36,329 nucleotides of DNA from Betaproteobacteria bacterium (GTDB lineage: Bacteria > Pseudomonadota > Gammaproteobacteria > Burkholderiales > Burkholderiaceae). The stretch covers positions 1-36,329 of the forward strand of contig CANCIL010000009.1 in the NCBI GenBank assembly GCA_947378095.1, in the 5' to 3' direction. Within the stretch, counting starts at the first letter, position 1. Every line of letters starts with the position of its first letter. The position numbers and the translations under genes were made by a program. This document shows, in pieces, positions 1-8,736 of the stretch. The notes below the pieces were generated by a model. It was not told where the DNA came from. It did no database searches and saw only the letters and a program-made list of their open reading frames with translations.

Positions 1-135
1 GTTATCAATCTTTCAATCAAAGCAAAAGACAGCTCTGATCAACAAGATGCAATGAGCAAGCTCCAAGGTGATGCGCAGTCTGGCACTACCAATTTGGGTG
101 CTTTGTTAAAAGCAAAATTGGACAATCAAGGCTAA
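1..135 (+). CDS. rpsA: 30S ribosomal protein S1, C-terminal fragment
   Basis: The reading frame is open from the first base and ends at TAA 133-135, giving 44 residues of a C-terminus. The tail (…DAMSKLQGDAQSGTTNLGAL then LKAKLDNQG) has the look of the end of bacterial ribosomal protein S1, the mRNA-binding protein of the small subunit built of repeated S1 domains. The S1 domains lie outside the window. The call rests on this tail and on the position directly upstream of ihfB, a neighbour pairing that is conserved in proteobacteria. A strong terminator follows at 143-178. Confidence 0.8.
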   Translation, partial: VINLSIKAKDSSDQQDAMSKLQGDAQSGTTNLGALLKAKLDNQG

Positions 136-142
136 ATCAATA

Positions 143-178
143 TCACCGCTTTCCATGAGGGAAGCGGTGATTTTTTAT
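143..178 (+). terminator. Rho-independent terminator after rpsA
   Basis: A 12-bp stem (143-154 pairing with 159-170, one G-U pair) with an ATGA loop is followed by TTTTTTATT. It lies between the rpsA stop and the ihfB start, so ihfB probably needs read-through or its own promoter. Confidence 0.85.
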
Positions 179-187
179 TGATAGATC

Positions 188-532
188 ATGACAGATCAAG
201 AGCAACAAGCCATTACTCGCTCCGAACTCGTGGAGAGCCTTGCGGAACAGTTTCCGCAGCTTTTGCCTAGGGATGTGGAGTTGGCGGTAAAAACCTTGCT
301 GGACACAATGACTCAGGCCTTGGCTGAGGGTAAGCGCATCGAGCTACGTGGTGTGGGTAGCTTCGTGTTGCATCATCGTCCTGCACGAACTGGCCGTAAC
401 CCAAAGTCGGGTGAAAAAGTATTAATTCCAGAAAAACGTGTTCCACACTTTAAGCCAGGCAAAGAGTTGCGTGAGCGTGTGGATTACAAGCCTTTGAAAC
501 AGGCGGGCCCTAAAGAGGGTTCTGGTGCCTAG
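188..532 (+). CDS. ihfB: Integration host factor subunit beta
   Basis: This is a 114-residue HU/IHF-family protein. IHF is an alpha/beta heterodimer that bends DNA sharply at specific sites and acts in replication, recombination and transcription. The dimer-core signature IELRGVGSF is at residues 51-59, and the DNA-binding arm with [10 protein letters not shown] includes the intercalating proline at residue 72. The [11 protein letters not shown] segment that ends the family core is present. The protein is longer than the usual ~94 residues: about 8 extra residues at the N-terminus and a Lys/Gly-rich tail of about 12. The ATG at 188 has no clear Shine-Dalgarno sequence. It lies between rpsA and lapB, and a terminator follows directly. 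Confidence 0.95.
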   Translation: MTDQEQQAITRSELVESLAEQFPQLLPRDVELAVKTLLDTMTQALAEGKRIELRGVGSFVLHHRPARTGRNPKSGEKVLIPEKRVPHFKPGKELRERVDYKPLKQAGPKEGSGA

Positions 533-551
533 TATTCAGGCTCATCCTCAG

Positions 552-577
552 TGGTCCTTCAGGACCATTTTTTTATT
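552..577 (+). terminator. Rho-independent terminator after ihfB
   Basis: TGGTCC (552-557) pairs with GGACCA (562-567) around a TTCA loop and is followed by TTTTTTATTT. It separates ihfB from lapB, whose start lies only about 25 bases downstream. Confidence 0.8.
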
Positions 578-592
578 TAAAGTCTGCGCATT

Positions 593-1804
593 ATGATTCA
601 GATAGAGACAGCTTGGCTATTAATTTTGCCAGTCATGTTCGGGATTGGCTGGCTGGCTTCACGCTGGGACTTGCGCCTTGAGAATCGCATGGATGAACGT
701 GAGCGTATGCGTCAGCAGCGTTCGACCTTTAAAGGTTTAAGTCTCTTATTAAATGAGCAGCCTGATCAAGCAATTGAGACTCTGGTCAAGATTGCGCAGT
801 TAGATCCTGAAACCATTGAATTGCATTTCTCTTTAGGGAATTTATTTCGTCGCCGTGGCGAGACTGAGCGTGCTATTCGGGTGCACCAACATTTAGCGAA
901 TCGTGATGACTTGAAGCCGCGCGATCGTGATCATGCCGCCTATGAATTAGGGCGAGATTTTTTGCGCGCAGGTTTATTAGATCGTGCTGAAGCTTCTTTA
1001 AACCGCGTTGGTCATGGCAAATTTGCTGCGCCTGCTAAAGAGAGTCTGCTAGAGATGTACCAGGTGGAGCGCGATTGGAAAAAGGCGATTATTGCTGCTT
1101 CCGAGCTAGAGTCCCTGCAAGGTAAGTCGCACCATACCGAGATTGCTCAGTTTTATTGTGAATTGGCTCAAGAATCACTGCATGCAAAAGATTTGGCTAG
1201 CGCTGAGCGCTCTATACAAGAAGCATTACAGGTGGTACCAAACCACACCCGCGCATTAATTTTGCAGGGCGATTATTTGATGGCATTAGAGCAGCCTGCA
1301 CAAGCGATTGATGCCTGGAGTATTGTGGCCACCTCACATCCTGCCTATATGCATTTGATTGCTGATCGCTGGATGAAGGCGCATACGGATTTGGGTAAGG
1401 GTGAGGCCGGCTTAGATCGTTTATGCGAGTTGCTCAATACACAAGCATCTGGTGAGCTATTGGATGTAGTGCATAAGCAAGTGATGCAGATTCGAGGGAT
1501 TCAGGCAGCAAATACAATGCTTTCCCAAGTAATGCAGCATTCACCGAGCTTGAGTGCGCTGTCTAAATTAGCAGAGACACGACTAGCTTTAGAAGAAGGT
1601 AATGCCAATTCCGACAGAGTGCAGGAGTTGAAGTCAATTTTGCATCTCTTGCGTCAAAGAACAACCAGCTTGGCGCGATATACCTGCGGTAATTGTGGCT
1701 TCAGAGCCAGACGTTTTTATTGGCAGTGTCCGGGATGTAACAATTGGGAGGCATACTCCCCAAGACGAAGTGAGGGCGTTGCACCTAGCGGCCCTTCAAT
1801 GTAA
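593..1804 (+). CDS. lapB: Lipopolysaccharide assembly protein B (TPR/rubredoxin-like)
   Basis: The product has 403 residues: one N-terminal membrane anchor (about residues 5-22), a long run of tetratricopeptide-like helices on the cytoplasmic side, and a C-terminal zinc/iron ribbon formed by Cys365, Cys368, Cys379 and Cys382 (CGNC…CPGC). This is the architecture of LapB (YciM), which in E. coli controls LPS synthesis by directing FtsH-dependent degradation of LpxC. The C-terminal rubredoxin-like knuckle is essential in that family. The next genes make LPS-core heptose precursors, which fits. LapA, the small two-helix partner usually encoded immediately upstream, is absent: ihfB ends only 60 bases before. 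The ATG at 593 has no Shine-Dalgarno sequence; a TAAAGT box lies at 578-583. Confidence 0.93.
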   Translation: MIQIETAWLLILPVMFGIGWLASRWDLRLENRMDERERMRQQRSTFKGLSLLLNEQPDQAIETLVKIAQLDPETIELHFSLGNLFRRRGETERAIRVHQHLANRDDLKPRDRDHAAYELGRDFLRAGLLDRAEASLNRVGHGKFAAPAKESLLEMYQVERDWKKAIIAASELESLQGKSHHTEIAQFYCELAQESLHAKDLASAERSIQEALQVVPNHTRALILQGDYLMALEQPAQAIDAWSIVATSHPAYMHLIADRWMKAHTDLGKGEAGLDRLCELLNTQASGELLDVVHKQVMQIRGIQAANTMLSQVMQHSPSLSALSKLAETRLALEEGNANSDRVQELKSILHLLRQRTTSLARYTCGNCGFRARRFYWQCPGCNNWEAYSPRRSEGVAPSGPSM

Positions 1805-1840
1805 TAACATTTGCCAAATGTGTTTTTATAGGAATCCATT

Positions 1841-3205
1841 TTGAAAGTCACCATCATCGGTAGTGGTTATGTAGGTTTAGTGACAGGCGCTTGCTTGGCT
1901 GAGCAGGGCAACAACGTCTTTTGTCTTGACCTCGACCCGAGAAAAATTGAGATCCTTAATTCTGGCGGTGTTCCTATCTATGAGCCTGGCCTCAAGGAAA
2001 TGATTGAGCGTAATCGTGCTGCTGGTCGTTTACAGTTTTCAACCGATATTGCTGCTTCAGTAGCGCACGGCGATATTCAATTTATTGCGGTAGGCACCCC
2101 TCCCGATGAGGATGGATCTGCAGATCTGCAATATGTTGTTGCCGCTGCTCGTAATATTGGTCGCCACGCAAGTACTCCTAAGGTCATCGTAGATAAGTCG
2201 ACTGTTCCTGTGGGAACTGCGGATAGAGTGACAGCTGCAATTACTGAGGAGCTAGAGAAGCGTGGGCTTCCTGTCGATTTATGTTCAGTAGTCTCCAATC
2301 CTGAGTTCTTAAAAGAGGGTGCTGCAGTTGAAGACTTTATGCGCCCAGATCGCATTGTGATTGGGACGGAGAATAGTCCAGCAGGACTGCGTGCTAAAGA
2401 GCAAATGCGCAAGTTGTATGCCCCATTTAATCGTCACCATGAGCGTACTTATTACATGGATGTCAAAAGTGCTGAGTTGACAAAGTATGCTGCCAATGCC
2501 ATGTTGGCAACGCGTATCTCCTTTATGAACGAGTTGGCTAACTTAGCGGATTTAGTAGGCGCTGATATTGAAGCGGTTCGCCAAGGCATTGGTTCAGACT
2601 CTCGAATTGGATTTGGCTTCTTATATCCCGGCACTGGTTACGGTGGATCTTGTTTTCCTAAAGATGTTTCAGCCTTATCCAAGACAGCTAACGAGCACGG
2701 TAGAGACTTAAAGATTTTGCAAGCAGTTGAAGCGGTCAATGAAGCGCAGAAATATACCCTCGTTGAAAAGATCGAAAAGCGCTTTGGTAAAGACCTTGGC
2801 AAAATGAAGTTTGCATTATGGGGATTGGCATTTAAGCCAAATACTGACGATATGCGTGAAGCTCCAAGCCGTGTGATTATTGGTGAATTGGTAAAACGTG
2901 GCGCACAAGTGGTTGCTTATGACCCAGTGGCAATGAAAGAAGCGCAACACTGTTTAGATTTAGATTTTAAAGGCAACCCAGAGGGCTTGAAAAAGGTTTC
3001 AATGGTCAATGATCCAATGATTGCTTTGGATGGCTGTGATGCACTGGTGATCGTGACTGAGTGGAAAGCCTTCCGTAGCCCAGATTTTGATGTTGTGAAA
3101 CAAAAACTCAAGAATCCGATTGTCTTTGATGGCCGAAATCTCTATGAGCCAAGTGCTATGGAAGAGTTAGGTATTGAATACCAGGGTATTGGGCGACATA
3201 ATTAA
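1841..3205 (+). CDS. ugd: UDP-glucose 6-dehydrogenase
   Basis: This 454-residue enzyme oxidises UDP-glucose to UDP-glucuronate with two NAD+, a cytosolic step that supplies uronic-acid sugars for capsule, LPS or lipid A modification. The N-terminal Rossmann motif is GSGYVG (Gly7, Gly9, Gly12), and the catalytic cysteine is Cys271 in [10 protein letters not shown]. The C-terminal UDP-binding domain contains [16 protein letters not shown]. The start is TTG at 1841, since the frame must begin at [12 protein letters not shown]; it is preceded by AGGA at 1830-1833. It sits between lapB and the heptose kinase, in a set of sugar-nucleotide and LPS genes read in one direction. Confidence 0.96.
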   Translation: MKVTIIGSGYVGLVTGACLAEQGNNVFCLDLDPRKIEILNSGGVPIYEPGLKEMIERNRAAGRLQFSTDIAASVAHGDIQFIAVGTPPDEDGSADLQYVVAAARNIGRHASTPKVIVDKSTVPVGTADRVTAAITEELEKRGLPVDLCSVVSNPEFLKEGAAVEDFMRPDRIVIGTENSPAGLRAKEQMRKLYAPFNRHHERTYYMDVKSAELTKYAANAMLATRISFMNELANLADLVGADIEAVRQGIGSDSRIGFGFLYPGTGYGGSCFPKDVSALSKTANEHGRDLKILQAVEAVNEAQKYTLVEKIEKRFGKDLGKMKFALWGLAFKPNTDDMREAPSRVIIGELVKRGAQVVAYDPVAMKEAQHCLDLDFKGNPEGLKKVSMVNDPMIALDGCDALVIVTEWKAFRSPDFDVVKQKLKNPIVFDGRNLYEPSAMEELGIEYQGIGRHN

Positions 3206-3246
3206 GTCAGCCAATTAAACAACAGAACACATTAGAAAAGTCTGCC

Positions 3247-4176
3247 GTGGAAAAAGCAAACCGTGAACAATTCTCCAAAACACGCCTTCTCGTCGTGGGC
3301 GATGTCATGCTGGATCGCTATTGGTTTGGTGATACAAATCGTATCTCTCCAGAGGCGCCAGTACCAGTGGTTCAAGTTGGCAAGATTGACGAGCGCTTGG
3401 GGGGTGCTGCAAACGTTGCGCGTAACGTGGCTGCATTAGGTGCTCAGACAACGATCTTGGGGATTGCCGGAAACGATGAACCTGGAAAGAGAGTAGTTGA
3501 GTTACTCAAATCAAGTGGCGTTGATAGCCAGCTTGAGATTGATGCCAATGTGCCAACGATTGTGAAGCTACGGGTTATTGCTCGCCAGCAACAATTGATT
3601 CGCTTAGATTTTGAAGAAACCCCTAGTGAAAAAGCCTTGGCACATAAATTAGAGCGCTTTGAAAAACTGGTTGGTAGTGCAGATGTCGTCATTTTGTCTG
3701 ATTACGGCAAGGGTGCTCTTGGTCAAGTTGCTCATATGATTGAGCAAGCCCGCGCGCAAAACAAAGTGATCTTGGTTGATCCCAAGGGCGAAGACTATGA
3801 AAAATACCGCGGTGCAACAGTCCTTACACCTAACCGTAGTGAATTGCGTCAGGTGGTTGGTCAATGGGCTAGCGAAGAAGACCTCACACGTAGAGCGCAA
3901 GATTTACGTCGCTCACTTAATCTGCAGGCTTTGCTATTAACGCGCTCTGAAGAAGGTATGAGCTTGTTTACCGAGCAAGGCGTCAGTCACGTTAAGGCGC
4001 AAGCTAGAGAAGTATTTGATGTCTCTGGCGCAGGCGATACGGTGATTGCTACTTTGGCAGTAGCTTTGGCTGCAGGCTGGCCGCTTGAAAAGGCGATGGG
4101 ATTGGCGAATCGTGCTGGTGGCATTGTCGTGGGCAAATTGGGTACAGCAACCGTGACTTCAGAGGAATTACAGTGA
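3247..4176 (+). CDS. rfaE1: D-glycero-beta-D-manno-heptose-7-phosphate kinase (single-domain HldE/RfaE1)
   Basis: This PfkB/ribokinase-family protein has 309 residues. The family-specific start [20 protein letters not shown] is followed by [14 protein letters not shown] and, near the end, by the GAGD motif at residues 261-264, whose Asp264 is the catalytic base. It phosphorylates heptose-7-phosphate at C1 on the way to ADP-heptose for the LPS inner core. Enterobacterial HldE is a bifunctional protein of about 477 residues; the adenylyltransferase half is missing here, so that step must be encoded elsewhere. The start is GTG at 3247. The stop overlaps the hldD start by 4 bases, indicating translational coupling. 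Confidence 0.94.
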   Translation: MEKANREQFSKTRLLVVGDVMLDRYWFGDTNRISPEAPVPVVQVGKIDERLGGAANVARNVAALGAQTTILGIAGNDEPGKRVVELLKSSGVDSQLEIDANVPTIVKLRVIARQQQLIRLDFEETPSEKALAHKLERFEKLVGSADVVILSDYGKGALGQVAHMIEQARAQNKVILVDPKGEDYEKYRGATVLTPNRSELRQVVGQWASEEDLTRRAQDLRRSLNLQALLLTRSEEGMSLFTEQGVSHVKAQAREVFDVSGAGDTVIATLAVALAAGWPLEKAMGLANRAGGIVVGKLGTATVTSEELQ

Positions 4177-5201
4177 CTATTATCGTAACTGGGGCAGCAG
4201 GATTTATTGGTGCCAACATCGTTCAGGCGCTGAATGCCCGTGGCGAAAAAAATATTATTGCCGTAGATGATCTTCGTCCGGCAGATAAGTACCGCAATCT
4301 AGCCGATCTCGACATCATTGATTATCTCGATAAAGATGAGTTCTTGGAAGCTTTTAGAAGTGGTCGTTTTGGCAAGGTAAAAGCTGTTTTTCATGAAGGC
4401 GCTTGTTCTGACACCATGGAGACCGACGGGATCTTCATGATGGCAAATAACTATCGCTACACCATGGATTTGCTGGATATCTGTACTGCACAAAAAGTAC
4501 AGCTTTTGTATGCTTCTTCTGCAGCGACTTATGGTGGCTCGGATGTGTTTGTTGAGAGTCGCGAACATGAGAAGCCACTAAATATCTACGGCTATTCGAA
4601 GTTTTTATTTGACCAGGTGATGCGTAAGCGTTTTGCAGAAAATGCGAATACAGCTCAAGTGGTTGGGTTTCGGTATTTCAACGTCTATGGACCACGAGAA
4701 TCCCATAAAGGCCGTATGGCCTCAGTTGCTTTTCATCAATACCATCAATACAAGGCCAATGGTCATGTGAAGTTATTCGGTGAATATGGCGGTTATGGAC
4801 CTGGCGAGCAAAGTCGCGACTTTGTATCTGTTGAAGATGTCGTCAAGGTTAATCTTTTCTTCTTAGATCACCCTGAGATTAGCGGTATCTTTAATTTGGG
4901 AACTGGTCGTGCGCAACCGTTTAATGATGTTGCTTTTGCGGTAGCGAATGCGATGCGCAAGTTAGATCAAGCCAAGCCAGCCACTTTAGCTGAATTGGTT
5001 AAAGAAAAAGCCATTGAGTACATTCCATTTCCGGATGCGCTCAAAGGTAAGTATCAGTGCTTTACTCAAGCTGACTTGAGTAAGTTGCGAGCTGCAGGAT
5101 ATACAGAGCCTTTCTTGAACGTAGAGCAGGGCGTTACTCGCTATATTGAATGGCTTGAAGCCAATGCTGGATTTTTGGCCAATCCTCTAGACGCTAAGTA
5201 G
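4173..5201 (+). CDS. hldD: ADP-L-glycero-D-manno-heptose 6-epimerase
   Basis: This 342-residue short-chain dehydrogenase/epimerase carries the N-terminal NAD(P)-binding motif [11 protein letters not shown]. It has the family landmarks HEGACSDTM and YGYSK (Tyr139 and Lys143, the YxxxK catalytic pair), the substrate loop [10 protein letters not shown], and [14 protein letters not shown]. It converts ADP-D,D-heptose into the L,D-epimer used in the LPS inner core. The GTG start at 4173 overlaps the end of the kinase gene (GTGA), so the two heptose steps are coupled. The hydrolase gene follows after only 8 bases. Confidence 0.97.
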   Translation: MTIIVTGAAGFIGANIVQALNARGEKNIIAVDDLRPADKYRNLADLDIIDYLDKDEFLEAFRSGRFGKVKAVFHEGACSDTMETDGIFMMANNYRYTMDLLDICTAQKVQLLYASSAATYGGSDVFVESREHEKPLNIYGYSKFLFDQVMRKRFAENANTAQVVGFRYFNVYGPRESHKGRMASVAFHQYHQYKANGHVKLFGEYGGYGPGEQSRDFVSVEDVVKVNLFFLDHPEISGIFNLGTGRAQPFNDVAFAVANAMRKLDQAKPATLAELVKEKAIEYIPFPDALKGKYQCFTQADLSKLRAAGYTEPFLNVEQGVTRYIEWLEANAGFLANPLDAK

Positions 5202-5209
5202 GCCGTATC

Positions 5210-5950
5210 TTGAGTAAGTTATTTCTTGCACTTACTCTTTGGGCACTCAGTTCATTTGCGCATGCGCAAGTCTTTGATGTGCCTCATTCAGACGAAGCGC
5301 CCACACGAACCTTATTAATTGAAGCGTCAAAGCCGCGAGCTTTAGTGCTTCTCTTTCCTGGTGGCGGTGGAATGGCTGGCATTTTTGATAATGGTTCCGT
5401 AAAAAGTAAGCATACCTTTATCCGCTCTATGGCGATGTGGGCTCAGTATGGGATTGATGCTGTACTGGTTGATACCCCATATGACCTTGGTGATCAGCGA
5501 CGTGGAAATTTACGAGGCCGTAAAGATCACTTAACTCGCGTTGATGAAGTGGTCACGTTTTATAAAAATAAGTTCAAGCTACCTATTTGGGTTTTTGGTC
5601 ACAGCATGGGAAGTTCTACGGCAACTTATTATGCGAATGAGGTTGATCAAAGCAAAAAGAATCTGGCTGGAATCATCATTGCTGGAACCATTCGTACAGC
5701 TTCATTAGATGACGAAGTGACATTACCAGTATTGGCCATACATCATCAATATGATGCTTGTGCAGGTACGCCAGTCTCAGCTTCATCCAAAATTATCGAG
5801 GGTAGACCTTCAAATTTAGTTTCTAAGCTTGAGTTGATTGAGGGTGGCATTACCGAGGGTGAAGTTTGTCAGTCCTTTGCCTTTCATGGCTTCAATCAAA
5901 CCGAAGCTGAATTCGTTAAGAGGGCTGCAAACTTTATCTTGAGCCACTAA
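5210..5950 (+). CDS. Secreted alpha/beta hydrolase, function unknown
   Basis: The product has 246 residues and begins with a clear signal peptide (about residues 1-19, ending in AHA-Q), so it should be periplasmic. It shows an alpha/beta-hydrolase pattern: an oxyanion-side strand LVLLFPGGGGMAGIF, the nucleophile elbow GHSMGSS with Ser132, a candidate acid Asp182 in YDACAG, and a candidate base His226 in FHGF. The substrate cannot be told from the sequence. The start is TTG at 5210, chosen because it gives the complete signal peptide. It follows hldD by 8 bases and is probably in the same transcript, which hints at an envelope role (inference). A terminator follows. Confidence 0.7.
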   Translation: MSKLFLALTLWALSSFAHAQVFDVPHSDEAPTRTLLIEASKPRALVLLFPGGGGMAGIFDNGSVKSKHTFIRSMAMWAQYGIDAVLVDTPYDLGDQRRGNLRGRKDHLTRVDEVVTFYKNKFKLPIWVFGHSMGSSTATYYANEVDQSKKNLAGIIIAGTIRTASLDDEVTLPVLAIHHQYDACAGTPVSASSKIIEGRPSNLVSKLELIEGGITEGEVCQSFAFHGFNQTEAEFVKRAANFILSH

Positions 5951-6004
5951 TACGGATTTACTTGTAGTCCAGTCAACATTCACCTGTTCTTTTCGTTGTA
6001 AATG

Positions 6005-6038
6005 ATCCATGTAATTTAGCTGCATGGATTTTTTATTT
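6005..6038 (+). terminator. Rho-independent terminator after the hydrolase gene
   Basis: ATCCATG (6005-6011) pairs with CATGGAT (6023-6029) across an 11-base loop and is followed by a run of Ts and TATTT. It probably ends the lapB/heptose transcript and lies just upstream of the comEA-like gene. Confidence 0.65.
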
Positions 6039-6053
6039 ACTTCAGGAGAAAAA

Positions 6054-6476
6054 ATGACTCAATACTTTAAGGTGCGGGCAGCACAAGGTTTAATGAAGGC
6101 ATTGGTATTTTCGACGGCGCTTTTCTTTGGCGGTTTGGGTATGGCAGGCGCTGAGCCTATCAATGTGAATACAGCCACTCAATCAGAGTTAGAAAGTATT
6201 AAGGGCATAGGTCCAGCAAAAGCCAAGACGATTATTGCTGAACGCTTAGACGGAGGCCATTTTCAGGATGCCAATGATTTACAAAAGCGCGTTCGTGGGA
6301 TTGGGATGAAATCCGTTGAAAAAATGGTGGATAACGGACTCACTATCGAATCTCCCAGCTCTTTTCGTGAGCCCCATGGCAAAACCAAGAAAGAGGGTTC
6401 TAGTAGACGTGGCGCTCGTGGTCAAAATGGTGCTCGCTCTCAGCCGGAGCGTTCGGGACCTAGCCGCAGAAATTAA
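6054..6476 (+). CDS. comEA: ComEA-like helix-hairpin-helix DNA-binding protein with basic tail
   Basis: I start this at ATG 6054 because AGGAGA lies at 6044-6049 with good spacing; an upstream in-frame ATG at 6024 falls inside a terminator. The 140-residue product has a signal peptide (about 1-33, ending GMAGA), so it is exported. A tandem helix-hairpin-helix domain follows at about 35-97 (INVNTATQSELESIKGIG, then RGIGMKSVEKMV). ComEA-type proteins bind incoming double-stranded DNA in the periplasm during natural transformation. Residues from about 100 onward form a Lys/Arg/Gly/Ser-rich tail that typical short ComEA proteins lack. The neighbours give no further competence genes, so a different periplasmic or DNA role is possible. 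Confidence 0.8.
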   Translation: MTQYFKVRAAQGLMKALVFSTALFFGGLGMAGAEPINVNTATQSELESIKGIGPAKAKTIIAERLDGGHFQDANDLQKRVRGIGMKSVEKMVDNGLTIESPSSFREPHGKTKKEGSSRRGARGQNGARSQPERSGPSRRN

Positions 6477-6505
6477 GCCTTATAGAGCTTAGGCTTGCTT
6501 GTGGC

Positions 6506-6520
6506 TAAAATGGCCATATG
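6506..6520 (+). promoter_or_regulatory. -10 box adjoining cysM start (possible leaderless mRNA)
   Basis: TAAAAT at 6506-6511 lies exactly 6 bases before the ATG at 6518, and no Shine-Dalgarno sequence is present. Initiation about 7 bases downstream of this box would place +1 at the start codon. No good -35 box is visible. Confidence 0.45.
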
Positions 6521-7429
6521 AGCAAACCATCTTATTTAACAATTTCACAAACTGTAGGCAATACGCCATTAGTGCGCTTGCAGCGTATTCCTGGCCAAGA
6601 CAATATCGCTCGCAATAATGTGATCTTGGGTAAATTAGAAGGTAATAATCCAGCCGGGTCGGTTAAAGACCGACCTGCGCTGTCGATGATTATGCGTGCG
6701 CAAGAGCGCGGTGAAATTAAGCCTGGCGACACTCTGATCGAAGCTACTAGCGGTAATACCGGTATTGCATTAGCTATGACAGCAGCAATGTTGGGTTACA
6801 AGATGATTTTGGTCATGCCAGAAAATCAAAGTATTGAGCGTCGACAAAGTATGGCTGCATATGGTGCTGAGTTGATTTTGACTGCGGCATCTGGCGGCAT
6901 GGAATTTGCAAGAGACTACGCACTCCAGCTCCAAAGAGAAGGGCGCGGTAGATTGCTGGATCAATTTGCCAACCCCGATAACCCACGCGCTCATATTGAA
7001 ACCACTGGCCCAGAAATTTGGCGAGATACTGATGGTCAGATCACACATTTCATATCCGCAATGGGTACTACAGGAACTATTACAGGTGTATCCACCTATC
7101 TGAAGTCTATGAATCCGAGTATTCAGATTATTGGTGCCCAGCCTGAAGAGGGGTCGCAGATCCCAGGAATACGAAAGTGGGCGCCAGAATATCTGCCTAA
7201 GATTTACGAAGGCGATAAAGTAGACCGTATTGAATATGTGACGCAGGCCGATGCCGAAGAGATGGCAAGGCGTTTAGCTGCTGAAGAGGGAATCTTCTGC
7301 GGCATCTCTGCTGGCGGTGCATTGGTAGTTGCCTTGCGGATCGCACGCCAAGTGGAAAATGCCACGATTGTGTTTATTGTGTGCGATCGCGGTGACCGCT
7401 ATTTATCTACCGGAGTCTTTCCGGCTTAA
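6518..7429 (+). CDS. cysM: Cysteine synthase B (O-acetylserine sulfhydrylase)
   Basis: This 303-residue PLP-dependent enzyme makes L-cysteine from O-acetylserine and sulfide, or S-sulfocysteine when thiosulfate is used. The PLP lysine is Lys50 in NPAGSVKDRPA, the substrate loop is EATSGNTGIALAM, and the phosphate-binding glycine loop is MGTTGTITG. The sequence GIRKWAPEYLPKIY and the short length favour the CysM over the CysK type. The ATG at 6518 has no ribosome-binding site and a -10-like box 6 bases upstream. Its stop overlaps the stop of the convergent mltB gene by 4 bases. Confidence 0.94.
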   Translation: MSKPSYLTISQTVGNTPLVRLQRIPGQDNIARNNVILGKLEGNNPAGSVKDRPALSMIMRAQERGEIKPGDTLIEATSGNTGIALAMTAAMLGYKMILVMPENQSIERRQSMAAYGAELILTAASGGMEFARDYALQLQREGRGRLLDQFANPDNPRAHIETTGPEIWRDTDGQITHFISAMGTTGTITGVSTYLKSMNPSIQIIGAQPEEGSQIPGIRKWAPEYLPKIYEGDKVDRIEYVTQADAEEMARRLAAEEGIFCGISAGGALVVALRIARQVENATIVFIVCDRGDRYLSTGVFPA

Positions 7430-8685
7430 TTGTGTTTTGCTTTTTTCTTAGCCTTGGCGTTTTTGGGCTTTGATTTTGGGCTAGCACTAGTAGTTGATTT
7501 TGGGCTAGTTAAGGCTGAGACAACACTTTGATTCTTGTAGCCTAACTCTTGCGCAAATTCAGCAACACTTTGCGCATAAAAATAGCTGCGGTTGTATTGA
7601 ACAATTGTCAGAAAATTATTTAAGCCTACAACATAATAAACTTGGTCATTACCCTCTTTATCTGGGTAGGGTAAATCGACAATGAGTGCTCTGCTCTGAG
7701 GGGCAACACCACCGGCCTGTAAGTCACCCTGAGCACCAGTCAGTATGCCTTTGTCGATAAGTTCTTGAACGGTGTATTTGAGCTGAGGCTCACCATCAGC
7801 CAATATTCTCGCTTCTGGAATTGCTTTTTCTTGCACAGGAAAATAAATAGGCATGCCCGTTTGCCAGCCATGCATTTTCATAAAGTTGGCAACGCTAGCG
7901 ATCGCATCTTTTGGGCTTTGTCTTAGGTCGATCCGTCCATCTCCATCCCCATCAACAGCAAAACTACGAATGCTGCTTGGCATAAATTGGGGTAAGCCGA
8001 TAGCCCCGGCATATGAACTGTTTTGATTGAGGCAGGCATTAAGGCGAGATTGGTTTACGCCTTGCGAGCTGTTATTGGAAGGTAATTTACCTCCAGCCTC
8101 ACTCCAACACATCAAGATGAGCTCTTTGAGTTGATCTTTAAAAAGCTGCTCTCGAGCAGATTTGTTGGGGGTGTCCGGATAACTAAACGCCAAAGTAGAG
8201 AGCACATCCTTCACTCTAAAAGTGCCGGTTTGACGGCCATAGATGGTTTCAATACCGATGATGGCAACAATCAGCTCGGCGGGAACGCCTGTGGCTTGTT
8301 CGGTTTGGCTCAAAAAGGCTTTGTTTTGCTCCCAAAAGGCACGGCCAGCCTTGAGGCGGACTGGCTCTATAAAGCGCTGGCGGTAAACCAGCCAATTCTT
8401 CTTAAAGGTGGCCGATGGGGGTAATACCAATTTGCGTATGGATGAAATCGTTTTAGCATCTAAGAGGCCAGCTTCTAGGCTTGAGAGCGGGATTTGTTGG
8501 GTTTGGGATACCTGGGCGATCAGTTCATTTAGATTTTGGCTGAAACGGGCCTCAGAGACCGTATCTTCAGCTTGGTTTACGATGGGCTGTTGAGCAATAT
8601 TAGGCTGACTAGTGGGTTGTATGGGGGTGCTTGAGCATGCTCCCAAAAGCAGGGCAATAAGCAGGTAGGAGACGCTAAATTTCAT
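7426..8685 (-). CDS. mltB: Membrane-bound lytic murein transglycosylase B
   Basis: This 419-residue lipoprotein has a lipobox LLGAC with the lipidated Cys17. The SLT-like catalytic domain has the probable catalytic glutamate Glu146 in IVAIIGIETIYGRQTG and the family patterns SYAGAIGLPQFMPSSIR and DGDGRIDL. The enzyme cleaves glycan strands of peptidoglycan, forming 1,6-anhydro ends, at the inner face of the outer membrane. The last ~30 residues are Ser/Lys-rich (SPKSKPKNAKAKKKAKHN) and probably disordered. It is transcribed against cysM, and their stop codons overlap. An exact TATAAT (minus strand, 8697-8702) lies 11 bases before the ATG. Confidence 0.95.
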   Translation of the reverse strand: MKFSVSYLLIALLLGACSSTPIQPTSQPNIAQQPIVNQAEDTVSEARFSQNLNELIAQVSQTQQIPLSSLEAGLLDAKTISSIRKLVLPPSATFKKNWLVYRQRFIEPVRLKAGRAFWEQNKAFLSQTEQATGVPAELIVAIIGIETIYGRQTGTFRVKDVLSTLAFSYPDTPNKSAREQLFKDQLKELILMCWSEAGGKLPSNNSSQGVNQSRLNACLNQNSSYAGAIGLPQFMPSSIRSFAVDGDGDGRIDLRQSPKDAIASVANFMKMHGWQTGMPIYFPVQEKAIPEARILADGEPQLKYTVQELIDKGILTGAQGDLQAGGVAPQSRALIVDLPYPDKEGNDQVYYVVGLNNFLTIVQYNRSYFYAQSVAEFAQELGYKNQSVVSALTSPKSTTSASPKSKPKNAKAKKKAKHN

Positions 8686-8696
8686 GTCGAGATTAG

Positions 8697-8724
8697 ATTA
8701 TAAAAATGACGATTTTGCTATTAA
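8697..8724 (-). promoter_or_regulatory. Predicted sigma70-type promoter of mltB
   Basis: On the minus strand TTAATA (8719-8724) and a perfect TATAAT (8697-8702) are separated by 16 bases. The predicted start lies about 4-5 bases before the mltB ATG, so the leader would be extremely short. Confidence 0.5.
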
Positions 8725-8736
8725 GGAATTCGAGTA

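Noticed and set aside
6475-6496. Inverted repeat AAGCCT/AGGCTT between comEA-like gene and cysM as a terminator
   Set aside because: The stem is only 6 bp with a 10-base loop and no T run follows, so I do not call it.
6770-7048. 92-codon minus-strand frame inside cysM
   Set aside because: cysM is complete and well conserved here, so this is a shadow frame.
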